Assembly: GCA_002793885.1 (NCBI GenBank)
Contig: PFEG01000046.1
Span: 1-14,523, forward strand
Reading direction: 5' to 3'
DNA from: Candidatus Saccharibacteria bacterium CG10_big_fil_rev_8_21_14_0_10_47_8
GTDB taxonomy: Bacteria; Patescibacteriota; Saccharimonadia; Saccharimonadales; UBA10212
DNA: 14,523 nucleotides
Shown here in pieces: positions 1 through 6,285 of the stretch (positions within the stretch are counted from its first letter, which is position 1; each line of letters begins with the position of its first letter). The notes under the pieces are model-generated. The model was given only the letters and a program-made list of their open reading frames with translations, was not told where the DNA came from and ran no database searches. The position numbers and the translations under genes are program-made.

Positions 1-40
1 GGAGCTTTTGCTTAATTTGTTTGTCTGTTAGTTTTGGCAT
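1..40 (-). CDS. Possible N-terminus of a gene running off the left edge
   Basis: On the minus strand an ATG at 40-38 opens a frame that stays open to the window edge and reads MPKLTDKQIKQKL. The N-terminus looks natural, and is loosely reminiscent of pterin-4a-carbinolamine dehydratases, which often begin with a short 'KLTDEEI'-like helix; thirteen residues cannot establish that. A TAAAAT hexamer lies upstream at about 69-74 (minus), but I see no good -35 or Shine-Dalgarno site. If real, the insertion sequence sits just upstream of this gene, in or near its promoter. A chance ORF is a serious alternative. Confidence 0.3.
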   Translation of the reverse strand, partial: MPKLTDKQIKQKL

Positions 41-103
41 GGTATTTGTTTTAACTTACTGGCTACATTTTAACATGTGGGTAGTGAGCAGTTACCTGCG
101 TAC

Positions 104-126
104 GGTCCCACAACATATTGAACACT
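104..126 (+). repeat. Left terminal inverted repeat of the IS481-like element
   Basis: GTCCCAC followed by a 4-nt spacer and TATTGAACACT; it matches the right end in inverted orientation with a one-base gap. Confidence 0.75.
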
Positions 127-142
127 CCCTCAAGATAAGACC

Positions 143-150
143 AAGGAGGT
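143..150 (+). promoter_or_regulatory. Strong Shine-Dalgarno site of the transposase
   Basis: AAGGAGGT with a 5-nt spacer to ATG 156. It decides the start codon against the longer open frame beginning at 21. Confidence 0.85.
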
Positions 151-155
151 ACAAT

Positions 156-1058
156 ATGCGGGTAGAGCCATCGCTCATCATTAGAACCCTACAAGCTAAC
201 AACGGTCAGATTAGAAGGACAGCTCGGCAGCTGGGCATTAGCCCGGGAACTGTGCTTAACTGGCGGAGGCGGGCTAGAACTGGCAGCCGCGGTGGTCGCT
301 ACTTAGCCACCGACCCCAAGCGCCGCTCAACTAGACCAAAGACTAGACGGGCTACTAGCCTAAGTGCCGAAGCGCAGGATGAACTGGTACGCCTGCGTAA
401 GGCTCGTGGCCATGGCGCCCGTAAGCTAACAGTCCTCGCCGGACTAAGTGTTCACCACAATACAGTGCATAGGTTCTTAAAAGCCAAGGGCCTAACGGCC
501 ACTGGTAAAACCTACCGCCGGCCACGTTACCAGAAGACCACTCACATGTATGTAGAAAATGCCCTAACCCCGGGTAAACTCCAAATGGATGTTAAGTATG
601 TAACGCCCCAGTTGTCTGGCCTAGTTCATACGGTTTATCTGTATGCCATCATGGATATCTTCAGCCGTTTTAAGTTTGGTGTAATGCTACCGCTACTGGA
701 CCAAGAGTTAGCCATTAGATCAGCTGGCGAGATGGTGCCGCTGCTGCCGTTTCGCTCTGACTTCATCCAGACCGACAACGGGTTGGAGTTCCAAGCCCGT
801 TTCAACAGTTTCGTAACCGAAGATTTAGGCTTAAAACACCACTACATCCACAAAAGCAGCCCCAATGAGAACGCCGTTATTGAACGTTCGTTCAGAACAG
901 ATGAAGAAGAATTCTTCTTCCGACTGCCAAAAAGACCCAAGGACCTCAATGAACTTAACCTGGCCTACCAGCAATTCCTGTTTTACTACAATACCGAACG
1001 GCCACATTTGGGCATTGATCTGAAGACACCACAAGCTAAACTAGAAAGTGTTCAATAA
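156..1058 (+). CDS. IS481-like transposase (HTH + DDE integrase core)
   Basis: A 300-residue transposase that would catalyse cut-and-join of the flanking inverted repeats. An N-terminal helix-turn-helix ('ARQLGISPGTVLNWRRR', about residues 22-38) is followed by a basic linker and an rve-type integrase core. The catalytic triad is visible: Asp145 (LQMD), Asp207 (TDNGLEF) and Glu243 (VIER), with 35 residues between the last two, i.e. DD35E as in IS3/IS481. The C-terminal 'YYNTERPHLGIDLKTP' is the usual end of this family. The start is ATG 156 because a perfect AAGGAGGT lies at 143-150, five bases upstream; the frame is open back to 21, but that extension crosses the left inverted repeat and is not likely coding. 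No frameshift or missing catalytic residue is seen. Confidence 0.93.
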   Translation: MRVEPSLIIRTLQANNGQIRRTARQLGISPGTVLNWRRRARTGSRGGRYLATDPKRRSTRPKTRRATSLSAEAQDELVRLRKARGHGARKLTVLAGLSVHHNTVHRFLKAKGLTATGKTYRRPRYQKTTHMYVENALTPGKLQMDVKYVTPQLSGLVHTVYLYAIMDIFSRFKFGVMLPLLDQELAIRSAGEMVPLLPFRSDFIQTDNGLEFQARFNSFVTEDLGLKHHYIHKSSPNENAVIERSFRTDEEEFFFRLPKRPKDLNELNLAYQQFLFYYNTERPHLGIDLKTPQAKLESVQ

Positions 1059-1070
1059 GTTAGTGGGACA
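1047..1070 (-). repeat. Right terminal inverted repeat of the IS481-like element
   Basis: Read on the minus strand from 1070: TGTCCCAC, TAACT, TATTGAACACT. It contains the end of the transposase gene, including its TAA stop (1056-1058). Confidence 0.75.
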
Positions 1071-1118
1071 TTAAGCTCCTGTATGCCAAAATGTATCTTG
1101 CCTGTAAATTTATGAACT

Positions 1119-1787
1119 TTAAGGAATTACAACTGTGTTGAAGATTTGTTCGTAGGCACCATGGTACTTGGAGGTCTCAGAGCCGTAACTGAATATGACG
1201 ACGGCCTTATTATTGGAAATGTTAACTGAATACGTTGCTTTCCCACTGCCTCGATCTAGCCTGGCTATATAGCCTGAATAGCCTTTCTCGGTTGTAAAGC
1301 TTTTCACTCCCTGCCATACAGGTCCTACAAGTTGACTCTGATCCCCGACGTCTTTTTTATACTGCTCTTCTGCGTTCAGAGAAGTCTTAAGGCTATTAAA
1401 GGCCAACCCGCTTTCACCGGCTTGGCCGCCGCTTGGTACGACTTGATTGTACGATAGCTCAGCTGTATCCCCGTTAGAAGTTTTAACTTTTGTACCTATA
1501 GGATAGAACTTCCACTCAGTGGGATACCTAAAGGAGAACGCGGCTTCGTTGCCATCGTTGCCTGGTGTTTTAGGATATTTTGTCCCGTCGTCAGAGAAAG
1601 TTAACCAGTCGGCTGTAGAGCTTGACGAATCTTGAGATGTGGATGATTTACTAGACGTAACTGTAGAGTTATCAGATTTATTATTCCTTGTGCCTACGTA
1701 GTATGCGCCGCCTACGATAACTGCCGCGAGCAAGACGAAGAACAGCACTTCAAATAGGGCGAATCCTCGCTGTTGTTTTATATTCAT
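1119..1787 (-). CDS. Type IV pilin-like protein with PsbP-like 'YPxxW' domain
   Basis: A 222-aa protein with a class III signal: a short basic leader, Gly8 then Phe9 as the likely prepilin-peptidase cleavage site, Glu at mature position +5 (GFALFEVL) and a hydrophobic helix to about residue 31. A Ser/Thr/Lys-rich linker (about 34-58) leads to an extracellular domain containing 'FSFRYPTEWKFYPIG' and ending 'YEQIFNTVVIP'. These motifs resemble PsbP/Mog1-like folds; that is inference. It follows the next pilin-like gene by 6 bases and is probably co-transcribed with it. No Shine-Dalgarno site is visible. It may be a minor pilin or pseudopilin of the competence/type IV pilus machinery, or a surface protein that uses a pilin-type anchor. 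It converges on the insertion sequence, and I see no terminator between them. Confidence 0.8.
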   Translation of the reverse strand: MNIKQQRGFALFEVLFFVLLAAVIVGGAYYVGTRNNKSDNSTVTSSKSSTSQDSSSSTADWLTFSDDGTKYPKTPGNDGNEAAFSFRYPTEWKFYPIGTKVKTSNGDTAELSYNQVVPSGGQAGESGLAFNSLKTSLNAEEQYKKDVGDQSQLVGPVWQGVKSFTTEKGYSGYIARLDRGSGKATYSVNISNNKAVVIFSYGSETSKYHGAYEQIFNTVVIP

Positions 1788-1793
1788 AAGATG

Positions 1794-2408
1794 CTATTTA
1801 ATCTGTAACAATTCAATGAATTTCTTAATATCTTCATCTTTCTGAGCAATCGAGTACTTTAATGTTTGCTTTTCTGTATTTTCACATGCTACGGGCACGC
1901 TAAATGATACCGCCTTCGACTTTGCAATTATTATTATGTCGCCGTTTACGCAATCAGCATCCGCACCACCTATAAAGTAGACCTCCTTGGAAGAGTCACT
2001 GCTTAACTTTTCTGGCTCGTATGTAGTGTTTCCATCTACAGGCTCACTGTATTCCCAACTTTTGGACGAGACTTCATATTTGACAGTAAATGGAGTAAGT
2101 ACAAGCATCTTAGTGTAAGATCCGGCATCTACTATGTCAGGCTTGGAGGCGTTTTCCCATAGCTTTGGGTATGCGTATTTAATCCCAAGTTCTTTGTTTT
2201 CATATGTCTTCCAATCAGCTGGAATTTCTGGAGAGGCTTTTTCTGATTTTTGGGTGGTCGAATTAGAGCTACTCTCGGCATTGCTAAGGCTATCCTCAGT
2301 TTTCTTTGTTGACTGATATACGTACCAGCCAACACCGGCTATTAATACAACCACGATCAAGCTTAGGAGCAGTTCAACTGTAGAGAAGCCTTTTTGACGA
2401 TTTTTCAT
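1794..2408 (-). CDS. Type IV pilin-like protein, paralogue of its downstream neighbour
   Basis: A 204-aa protein. The leader KNRQKG is followed by Phe8, with Glu12 at mature +5 (GFSTVELLLSL), then a hydrophobic helix to about residue 30. This is a canonical prepilin N-terminus. A Ser/Thr/Lys linker (about 32-57) precedes a domain with 'ADWKTYENKELGIKYAYP' and 'KLWEN', and the C-terminus 'DIKKFIELLQIK' resembles that of the neighbouring pilin and of the 399-aa protein at 8445-9644. Two Cys, in 'DADCVNGD' and 'VACENTE', could form a disulfide as in many pilins. It is first in the two-gene pilin set; a TATAAT hexamer sits two bases before the ATG, too close to serve that ATG as a normal -10. Confidence 0.8.
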   Translation of the reverse strand: MKNRQKGFSTVELLLSLIVVVLIAGVGWYVYQSTKKTEDSLSNAESSSNSTTQKSEKASPEIPADWKTYENKELGIKYAYPKLWENASKPDIVDAGSYTKMLVLTPFTVKYEVSSKSWEYSEPVDGNTTYEPEKLSSDSSKEVYFIGGADADCVNGDIIIIAKSKAVSFSVPVACENTEKQTLKYSIAQKDEDIKKFIELLQIK

Positions 2409-2461
2409 TAATTATAATTCTTGTGGTTACTTTAGGCTCAGATTAACATAAAAGATTTTAT

Positions 2462-2929
2462 TTAACCAATAATTTTGCGCTGGCTGATTGTTACCAAATG
2501 AAGCGCCGCTATCAGATTGGTGGTGGCTTTTTCAAAAGCCTGAGCTTCCTTTTTGTTGAGCATTTTAAGCATCTCTTTTTGCTGGGCAGCCAGCAGCTTT
2601 TCGGCTTGGTCGTATCTTTGGGTGCCCCTTTTGGTTAGTAGTACATCGCGCTGGCGGGCATCCTTTTTATTTTTCTTAATACTTACTAATCCTTGTTTTT
2701 GCATAAGGCGGAGCTGCCGGCTGACATTAGCCTCGGTCTGCATTAACTGCCCCGCCACCGCACGCTGGGAGCGGGGAAGAGCGGAATGCAAGGCACTCAT
2801 TATACGGACCTGGCTAAGTCCTACATTTGCCTTACTAAGCAAAAGCTCATCTAATAAGTGTTGTAAAACAAACGTCAATTGGTGCAGGGAAGTGGTTGGG
2901 GATTTATGACTGACGCTGATATTGCTCAT
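2462..2929 (-). CDS. MarR-family transcriptional regulator
   Basis: A 155-aa winged-helix protein of normal MarR length. The DNA-binding part spans about 54-102: a helix-turn-helix around 'AVAGQLMQTEANVSRQLRLM' and then a wing with 'KKDARQRDVLLTKRG', which carries the D-x-R pattern and the LT(x)G turn typical of MarR. Flanking helices (about 15-50 and 105-150) would form the dimer interface. Members usually repress their own gene and neighbours and release DNA on binding a small ligand. A near-perfect 22-bp palindrome overlaps its promoter, so autoregulation is likely. The downstream pilin-like genes and upstream membrane-protein genes are candidate targets, but only the self-operator is visible. 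The predicted transcript start coincides with the ATG, i.e. a leaderless mRNA. Confidence 0.88.
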   Translation of the reverse strand: MSNISVSHKSPTTSLHQLTFVLQHLLDELLLSKANVGLSQVRIMSALHSALPRSQRAVAGQLMQTEANVSRQLRLMQKQGLVSIKKNKKDARQRDVLLTKRGTQRYDQAEKLLAAQQKEMLKMLNKKEAQAFEKATTNLIAALHLVTISQRKIIG

Positions 2930-2936
2930 GTTTTCT

Positions 2937-2966
2937 ATTATAGGTCGTTAATACTTAACCAGTCAA
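2937..2966 (-). promoter_or_regulatory. Sigma70-type promoter of the MarR gene (leaderless)
   Basis: On the minus strand, -35 TTGACT at 2966-2961 and -10 TATAAT at 2942-2937, with an 18-bp spacer. The expected transcription start, about 6-7 bases past the -10, falls at 2930-2931, directly before the ATG at 2929, so the mRNA would have almost no 5' leader. Confidence 0.75.
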
Positions 2967-2971
2967 GTATT
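2950..2971. promoter_or_regulatory. Palindromic operator overlapping the marR -35 box
   Basis: A 10+2+10 inverted repeat: on the minus strand AATACTTGAC, TG, GTTAAGTATT, with 9 of 10 positions symmetric. It covers the whole -35 hexamer and part of the spacer. Size and placement fit binding of a MarR dimer for autorepression. Confidence 0.7.
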
Positions 2972-3002
2972 TGCCATAAAGGGCGGGGGAGAATGTTTTT
3001 GT

Positions 3003-3296
3003 TCAGAGGAGGCTGTTAACGTCGCTGTCCATTTGGCTGGGATTTAGGTCGCCATCTAGGTTACTGCTATCAACAGCCGACTGGGCCTGGTTTAAATCTT
3101 TGGCGTTGCTAATCGTCTGCGGCGTGACTGTTTCTGATACTGTTTGTTGCGAAGATTTGGACGAGTTACCACTGTTTTTATCGGTTGCCACCCTATAGCC
3201 AACAAGAGCTACCGCCGCGATAACTACGACGGCCAGAAGAAGTATTAGGTGACCAACGCCCTGCTCGGAACGGTTATTAAAAAAATGTTTCATCAT
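3003..3296 (-). CDS. Small single-pass membrane protein
   Basis: A 97-aa protein. A short basic N-terminus (MMKHFFNNRSEQ) is followed by a hydrophobic segment at about residues 14-34 (GVGHLILLLAVVVIAAVALV) and a polar Ser/Gln/Asp-rich exterior tail with no Cys. It resembles the pilin-like proteins nearby in architecture but lacks Glu at +5 after a cleavage Gly, so it is not a canonical prepilin. It starts 5 bases after the stop of the upstream gene. A GGGGGA run (about 3297-3302) just before the tandem ATGs favours the second ATG (3293) by spacing. It ends in TGA, which supports the standard code. Function unknown; it is probably in one transcript with the secreted coiled-coil protein and upstream rsmA. 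Confidence 0.7.
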   Translation of the reverse strand: MMKHFFNNRSEQGVGHLILLLAVVVIAAVALVGYRVATDKNSGNSSKSSQQTVSETVTPQTISNAKDLNQAQSAVDSSNLDGDLNPSQMDSDVNSLL

Positions 3297-3301
3297 TCCC
3301 C

Positions 3302-3985
3302 CTAGTTTGTGCTATCTGATTGTTTAGCGGATTCACTGGCGCCATGTAGCGCGCTAATTAAATCTTTGAGCGCTGTGCGGTAAGTCTTTAGGGTGTCCCT
3401 GGTATCGGACACGGCTTGCCTGAAAGCGCCAACACTGTCGGCTACATTGGTTTGCGTGCAATCCACCTGGATATCCAAGGCTTTTAGGGTTACGATTTTA
3501 GCTGCGGCGTTAGCTTGGGCGCTATCAACTTTGACGGTTAGTGTATCGTAGTTGGCAACACTGAGCTGCTTGCTATCATGAAAATTTTTGACTTTTACGT
3601 AGATACTATCAAAAACGGACTTGTGTTTCTCGGCCTGCGTGACAAGTCGGCTCATACGCTTATCTAGTGATGCCTTTCGGGCTTCACAGGTTTTTTGCCT
3701 GACTTCTTGGGTACGCGCTTTAGTCTGTTCACGCTTAGCTTGTAGCTGTTCGTGAGCCTTTTCTTTTAATTGTTCCACCAGAGCGCTGTTGTGGATTTCT
3801 ATCTCGCTTTCGGTTTTATTAGAAGATTCTGTGCTGCTATTGCCACTGGTTTCTGAGCTTGAGGTATTGCCTGTTATTGAGTCATCCGACCCACTGCGGG
3901 CAAAGGCTGGAGCCGATACGTATACGGAAACACCTAGGGTCAACCCGGCTAAACTGTAAACTAATCTTTTTGGTAATAACTTCAC
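3302..3985 (-). CDS. Secreted or surface coiled-coil protein, unknown function
   Basis: A 227-aa protein if translation starts at GTG 3985. The frame opens at a TTG at 4012, but the GTG is preceded by AGGAGA (3997-3992) with 6-base spacing and yields a proper signal peptide: KLLPKR, a hydrophobic core, then 'SAPAFA' with cleavage after Ala-Phe-Ala. The mature part begins with a Ser/Thr/Asn-rich stretch, continues with a charged Lys/Glu/Gln/Arg helix likely to form a coiled coil (roughly 65-125) and ends with further amphipathic helices. Two Cys (residues 100 and 176) could pair. The TTG frame begins 10 bases after the stop of rsmA. I recognise no domain; it could be a cell-wall-associated or periplasmic spacer protein. 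Confidence 0.75.
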   Translation of the reverse strand: MKLLPKRLVYSLAGLTLGVSVYVSAPAFARSGSDDSITGNTSSSETSGNSSTESSNKTESEIEIHNSALVEQLKEKAHEQLQAKREQTKARTQEVRQKTCEARKASLDKRMSRLVTQAEKHKSVFDSIYVKVKNFHDSKQLSVANYDTLTVKVDSAQANAAAKIVTLKALDIQVDCTQTNVADSVGAFRQAVSDTRDTLKTYRTALKDLISALHGASESAKQSDSTN

Positions 3986-3991
3986 GTAAGT

Positions 3992-3997
3992 TCTCCT
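3992..3997 (-). promoter_or_regulatory. Shine-Dalgarno site that sets a GTG start
   Basis: AGGAGA with a 6-nt spacer before GTG 3985; no comparable site precedes the upstream TTG at 4012. Confidence 0.6.
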
Positions 3998-4022
3998 GCT
4001 TAATTTTACCAAGTTAAAGCAA

Positions 4023-4811
4023 TTATAACATTAGTTTTGTGGGATGCCAGGCTAGGGCGATTTTGTACCAATCTTGCAAAGGCAAATTTTGGGCGCGCAA
4101 ATTACCATCAATCCCTACCTGGCTTAATATTTCGTCGGCTGCTTTTTTGCTGATGCCCAGTGAGCCGCTTAAGGAACCTCTTAACTTTTTGCGGCGAGAG
4201 GAAAAACCAGCGTTCACTACCCTAAAAAACGACTTGGTGTCCAAATTATCGAATAAAGGCTCCAGATGTTTATTTAAAATCAATATCTGCGAATCCACCT
4301 TGGGCGAAGGTGTAAATAGTTTAGCCTCCACAATTTGGCCCAAACTGGCGCGGTAATAAAGCTGAACGCTGATAGCCAATACGCTCATCTGCCCGGGACT
4401 CGCCACCACCCGCTGGGCAACCTCTTTTTGAACTAATAAAACTACCATCTGCGGCGGGTTAACCGATTCGCCCAGGACTCTCAGTAAGTTACTGGTCAGA
4501 TAATAGGGGATATTAGCTACCACCTTATAGCCTGGCGCCAACTTGGCCAGATTAAAATGCAGGATATCACCCTGCTCTACCTTGAGTTTTTGGGACTTAA
4601 TTTTTTTGGGCAAATCTAGAGCTAGCTTTTCATCAAGCTCCACGGCAACCACTTTACCTGCCTGCTCTACCAAAAGTTTTGTAAGCGTGCCTAGACCAGG
4701 ACCAATTTCTAGCACTGTATCCTGCTTAGTTAGATCAGCGGCGGCGCATATCTGGCTTAATGCTTTTTTGTTTTTTAACCAATGCTGGCCAAGTGATTTT
4801 TTAGGTTTCAT
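4023..4811 (-). CDS. rsmA: 16S rRNA (adenine(1518)-N6/adenine(1519)-N6)-dimethyltransferase
   Basis: RsmA/KsgA dimethylates two adjacent adenines in the 3' terminal hairpin of 16S rRNA during late 30S assembly, using S-adenosylmethionine. The 262-aa length is normal. The family N-terminus 'KKSLGQHWLKN' is followed by SAM motif I (LEIGPGLGTLT, residues 34-44), an acidic motif II residue in 'AVELD', 'GDIL' at about 81-84 and the catalytic motif IV 'NIPYYLTS' (100-107). The C-terminal rRNA-binding part carries 'FSSRRKKLRGSL' (203-214). The ATG at 4811 gives the expected N-terminus. It lies 75 bases after the G5-domain gene and is followed 10 bases later by the secreted-protein frame. All key residues look present. 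Confidence 0.96.
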   Translation of the reverse strand: MKPKKSLGQHWLKNKKALSQICAAADLTKQDTVLEIGPGLGTLTKLLVEQAGKVVAVELDEKLALDLPKKIKSQKLKVEQGDILHFNLAKLAPGYKVVANIPYYLTSNLLRVLGESVNPPQMVVLLVQKEVAQRVVASPGQMSVLAISVQLYYRASLGQIVEAKLFTPSPKVDSQILILNKHLEPLFDNLDTKSFFRVVNAGFSSRRKKLRGSLSGSLGISKKAADEILSQVGIDGNLRAQNLPLQDWYKIALAWHPTKLML

Positions 4812-4886
4812 TATACAATTTTACCTTAACTGGGGGAGAGCAGGCACGGTCCCGATTTATCGGGATTCGGATCTACTCCGAAAGTA

Positions 4887-6152
4887 CTACCAATTATGTC
4901 TGGCCAGCCAATGGTTATAGGCCCCCGCCCAACTTCCATATCGGCCAACCGCATAGCCGGTACACCACTTTAGCTGGGTTACAGGATTAGTTGCCCAGTC
5001 GGCTCCGGCGCTGGCCATTTTACTGCCCGGCGTTGCCTGCCCCAAGCCATAACCACCAGAGGAAGGTGTGCCGTGAAAGGCCCGACAAGTACCATACTCA
5101 CCTTGAGCTTTGGTTGGACACCAGCCGGATTCATGGCTGATAACATAGTTTACGTAGCCATAGTCGGAGCTCTTGATTCCGGCGGCAGCCATCAGGCTAG
5201 ACTTATCGCCGCTAACATCTATCGTAGTCCCCCGAGCGGTGATTTGCGGTATCGGATTTTCTATCAAAGCTTCCTGGATAAGAACCCTCCCGACCTCAGC
5301 CCCATCTTTGGTGGTAACCAAATAAGTCACAGCCTTTTTACCCGGTGAACCAACCTGGCGGACAGCTGTCGCGCCAAGGCTTAAAGTAGGATCGCCAATG
5401 GTTTGTACGGGTGCCGGGACTGATTCCTGGGTAGTAACAACTGTGGTGTCTTTGCGTAATACAAAAACTTGGAGGTTAGGTTTTATGGGCGTATTTATTT
5501 CCGGGGCAACCGTTTCGCCGTTATCTAACTTGATTCGCTTCTCCACTAAAAGCCCGCTGACGGTTTTGGCTTGGGTATAGGTAGAAAATTGGGCGCCGTA
5601 TAAGTTCATAGCTACCGGAATGCCGCGAGTTACAACTACTTTCTCGCCAATAATATTGTCTTTGAGCTGGCCCTGGGCAAAAGTTACCAAATCCTCAGCG
5701 TTAATTTTTAATCCGGCTTGCGTGGCTACCATGCGAGCGCTTTTTTGGGCCGTTAATGTAACAGTTTTAACGCCGTTATCAATGACTGTCACCGGCCGCG
5801 CATGATAAATATTAACCCTAAAATTATCCTCGACTATCGGAGTATCTAGCGAAGGCTCCACAACATCTTGTTCAATTAAATGCAGGTTGAGATTGTTAAT
5901 CAACCCCCCAACACTAGCGGCTTTGGTATCAAGCGTTTGCCGCTGGCCATTATCGTAAAGAAAAACTACATGTGAATCACTAGGCCGTAGCTGCGGGCTG
6001 CTACCGCGGGTAAAAAATATAGCTGTGACAATCAAACCGCCAAGCACTAAGCCAAGAAGCGGCACGATATACGGCCGTTGTCTCACGTGGCGACGGCTGT
6101 GATGGCTGGCGCGTTGATACAAATGGGCAAATACTTTACTTATAAACTTCAT
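4887..6152 (-). CDS. Membrane-anchored G5/DUF348 protein with lysozyme-like C-terminal domain
   Basis: A 421-aa protein resembling YabE/resuscitation-promoting-factor-type peptidoglycan enzymes. A basic cytoplasmic N-terminus (1-27) precedes one transmembrane helix (about 28-47). Three DUF348-like repeats follow (about 60-115, 115-178, 180-232), then a G5 domain (about 232-307) with the characteristic 'GKKAVTYLVTTKDGAEVGR'. The C-terminal domain (about 320-421) looks like a small lytic transglycosylase/lysozyme: Glu341 in 'VISHESGW' is the likely catalytic acid, followed by 'GGYGLGQATPGSKMA' and 'WCTGYAVGRYGSWAGAYNHW'. Cys345, Cys356 and Cys397 are present. It probably remodels the cell's own or a neighbour's peptidoglycan at the surface. 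A promoter lies upstream (6238-6267), so it can be transcribed apart from pcrA. Confidence 0.85.
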   Translation of the reverse strand: MKFISKVFAHLYQRASHHSRRHVRQRPYIVPLLGLVLGGLIVTAIFFTRGSSPQLRPSDSHVVFLYDNGQRQTLDTKAASVGGLINNLNLHLIEQDVVEPSLDTPIVEDNFRVNIYHARPVTVIDNGVKTVTLTAQKSARMVATQAGLKINAEDLVTFAQGQLKDNIIGEKVVVTRGIPVAMNLYGAQFSTYTQAKTVSGLLVEKRIKLDNGETVAPEINTPIKPNLQVFVLRKDTTVVTTQESVPAPVQTIGDPTLSLGATAVRQVGSPGKKAVTYLVTTKDGAEVGRVLIQEALIENPIPQITARGTTIDVSGDKSSLMAAAGIKSSDYGYVNYVISHESGWCPTKAQGEYGTCRAFHGTPSSGGYGLGQATPGSKMASAGADWATNPVTQLKWCTGYAVGRYGSWAGAYNHWLARHNW

Positions 6153-6237
6153 GAAATAGCTTTGGCTTATGACTTATTAAAACCTCTTTGTAGGCAACGT
6201 GTTTCTAGGCTAAGTCTGTTGGGCAAAAGCAGCTTAC

Positions 6238-6267
6238 ATTGTAGCAAACTGCCAAATCTGTTTTCAA
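6238..6267 (-). promoter_or_regulatory. Promoter upstream of the G5/lysozyme-like gene
   Basis: On the minus strand, -35 TTGAAA (6267-6262), 18-bp spacer, -10 TACAAT (6243-6238). The implied start near 6231 gives a leader of about 80 nt before ATG 6152, without a visible Shine-Dalgarno site near the start. I looked for a conserved riboswitch in this leader, as c-di-AMP switches often precede such genes, and recognised none. Confidence 0.6.
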
Positions 6268-6285
6268 ACCAGCCATGCGGGCACT

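Larger units (their letters stand above)
104..1070 (+). mobile_element. IS481-like insertion sequence, about 967 bp
   Basis: The transposase is bounded by imperfect terminal inverted repeats. The left end (from 104) reads GGTCCCAC, then AACA, then TATTGAACACT. The reverse complement of the right end (from 1070) reads TGTCCCAC, then TAACT, then TATTGAACACT. That is about 22 bp with one short gap. TGT-type tips and a length near 1 kb fit the IS481 family. The transposase stop codon lies inside the right repeat. I see no convincing target-site duplication in the immediate flanks, so the exact ends could be off by a base or two, or the duplication has decayed. The element looks intact and possibly active. 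Confidence 0.8.

Noticed and set aside
21..155. N-terminal extension of the transposase frame
   Set aside because: It crosses the left terminal repeat, starts at an unsupported TTG and encodes no family sequence; the AAGGAGGT before ATG 156 fixes the start.
2553..2909. 118-aa plus-strand ORF opposite marR
   Set aside because: It is a frame shadow of the MarR gene; the minus-strand product has clear family motifs, a promoter and an operator.
3003..3296. Third prepilin
   Set aside because: The N-terminal hydrophobic segment resembles its neighbours, but there is no Glu at +5 after a cleavage Gly, so I call it only a small membrane protein.
4850..4865. TCCCGAT/ATCGGGA hairpin as terminator of the G5 gene
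   Set aside because: The stem is perfect, but the loop is only 2-4 nt and no U-run follows on the minus strand; too weak to call.
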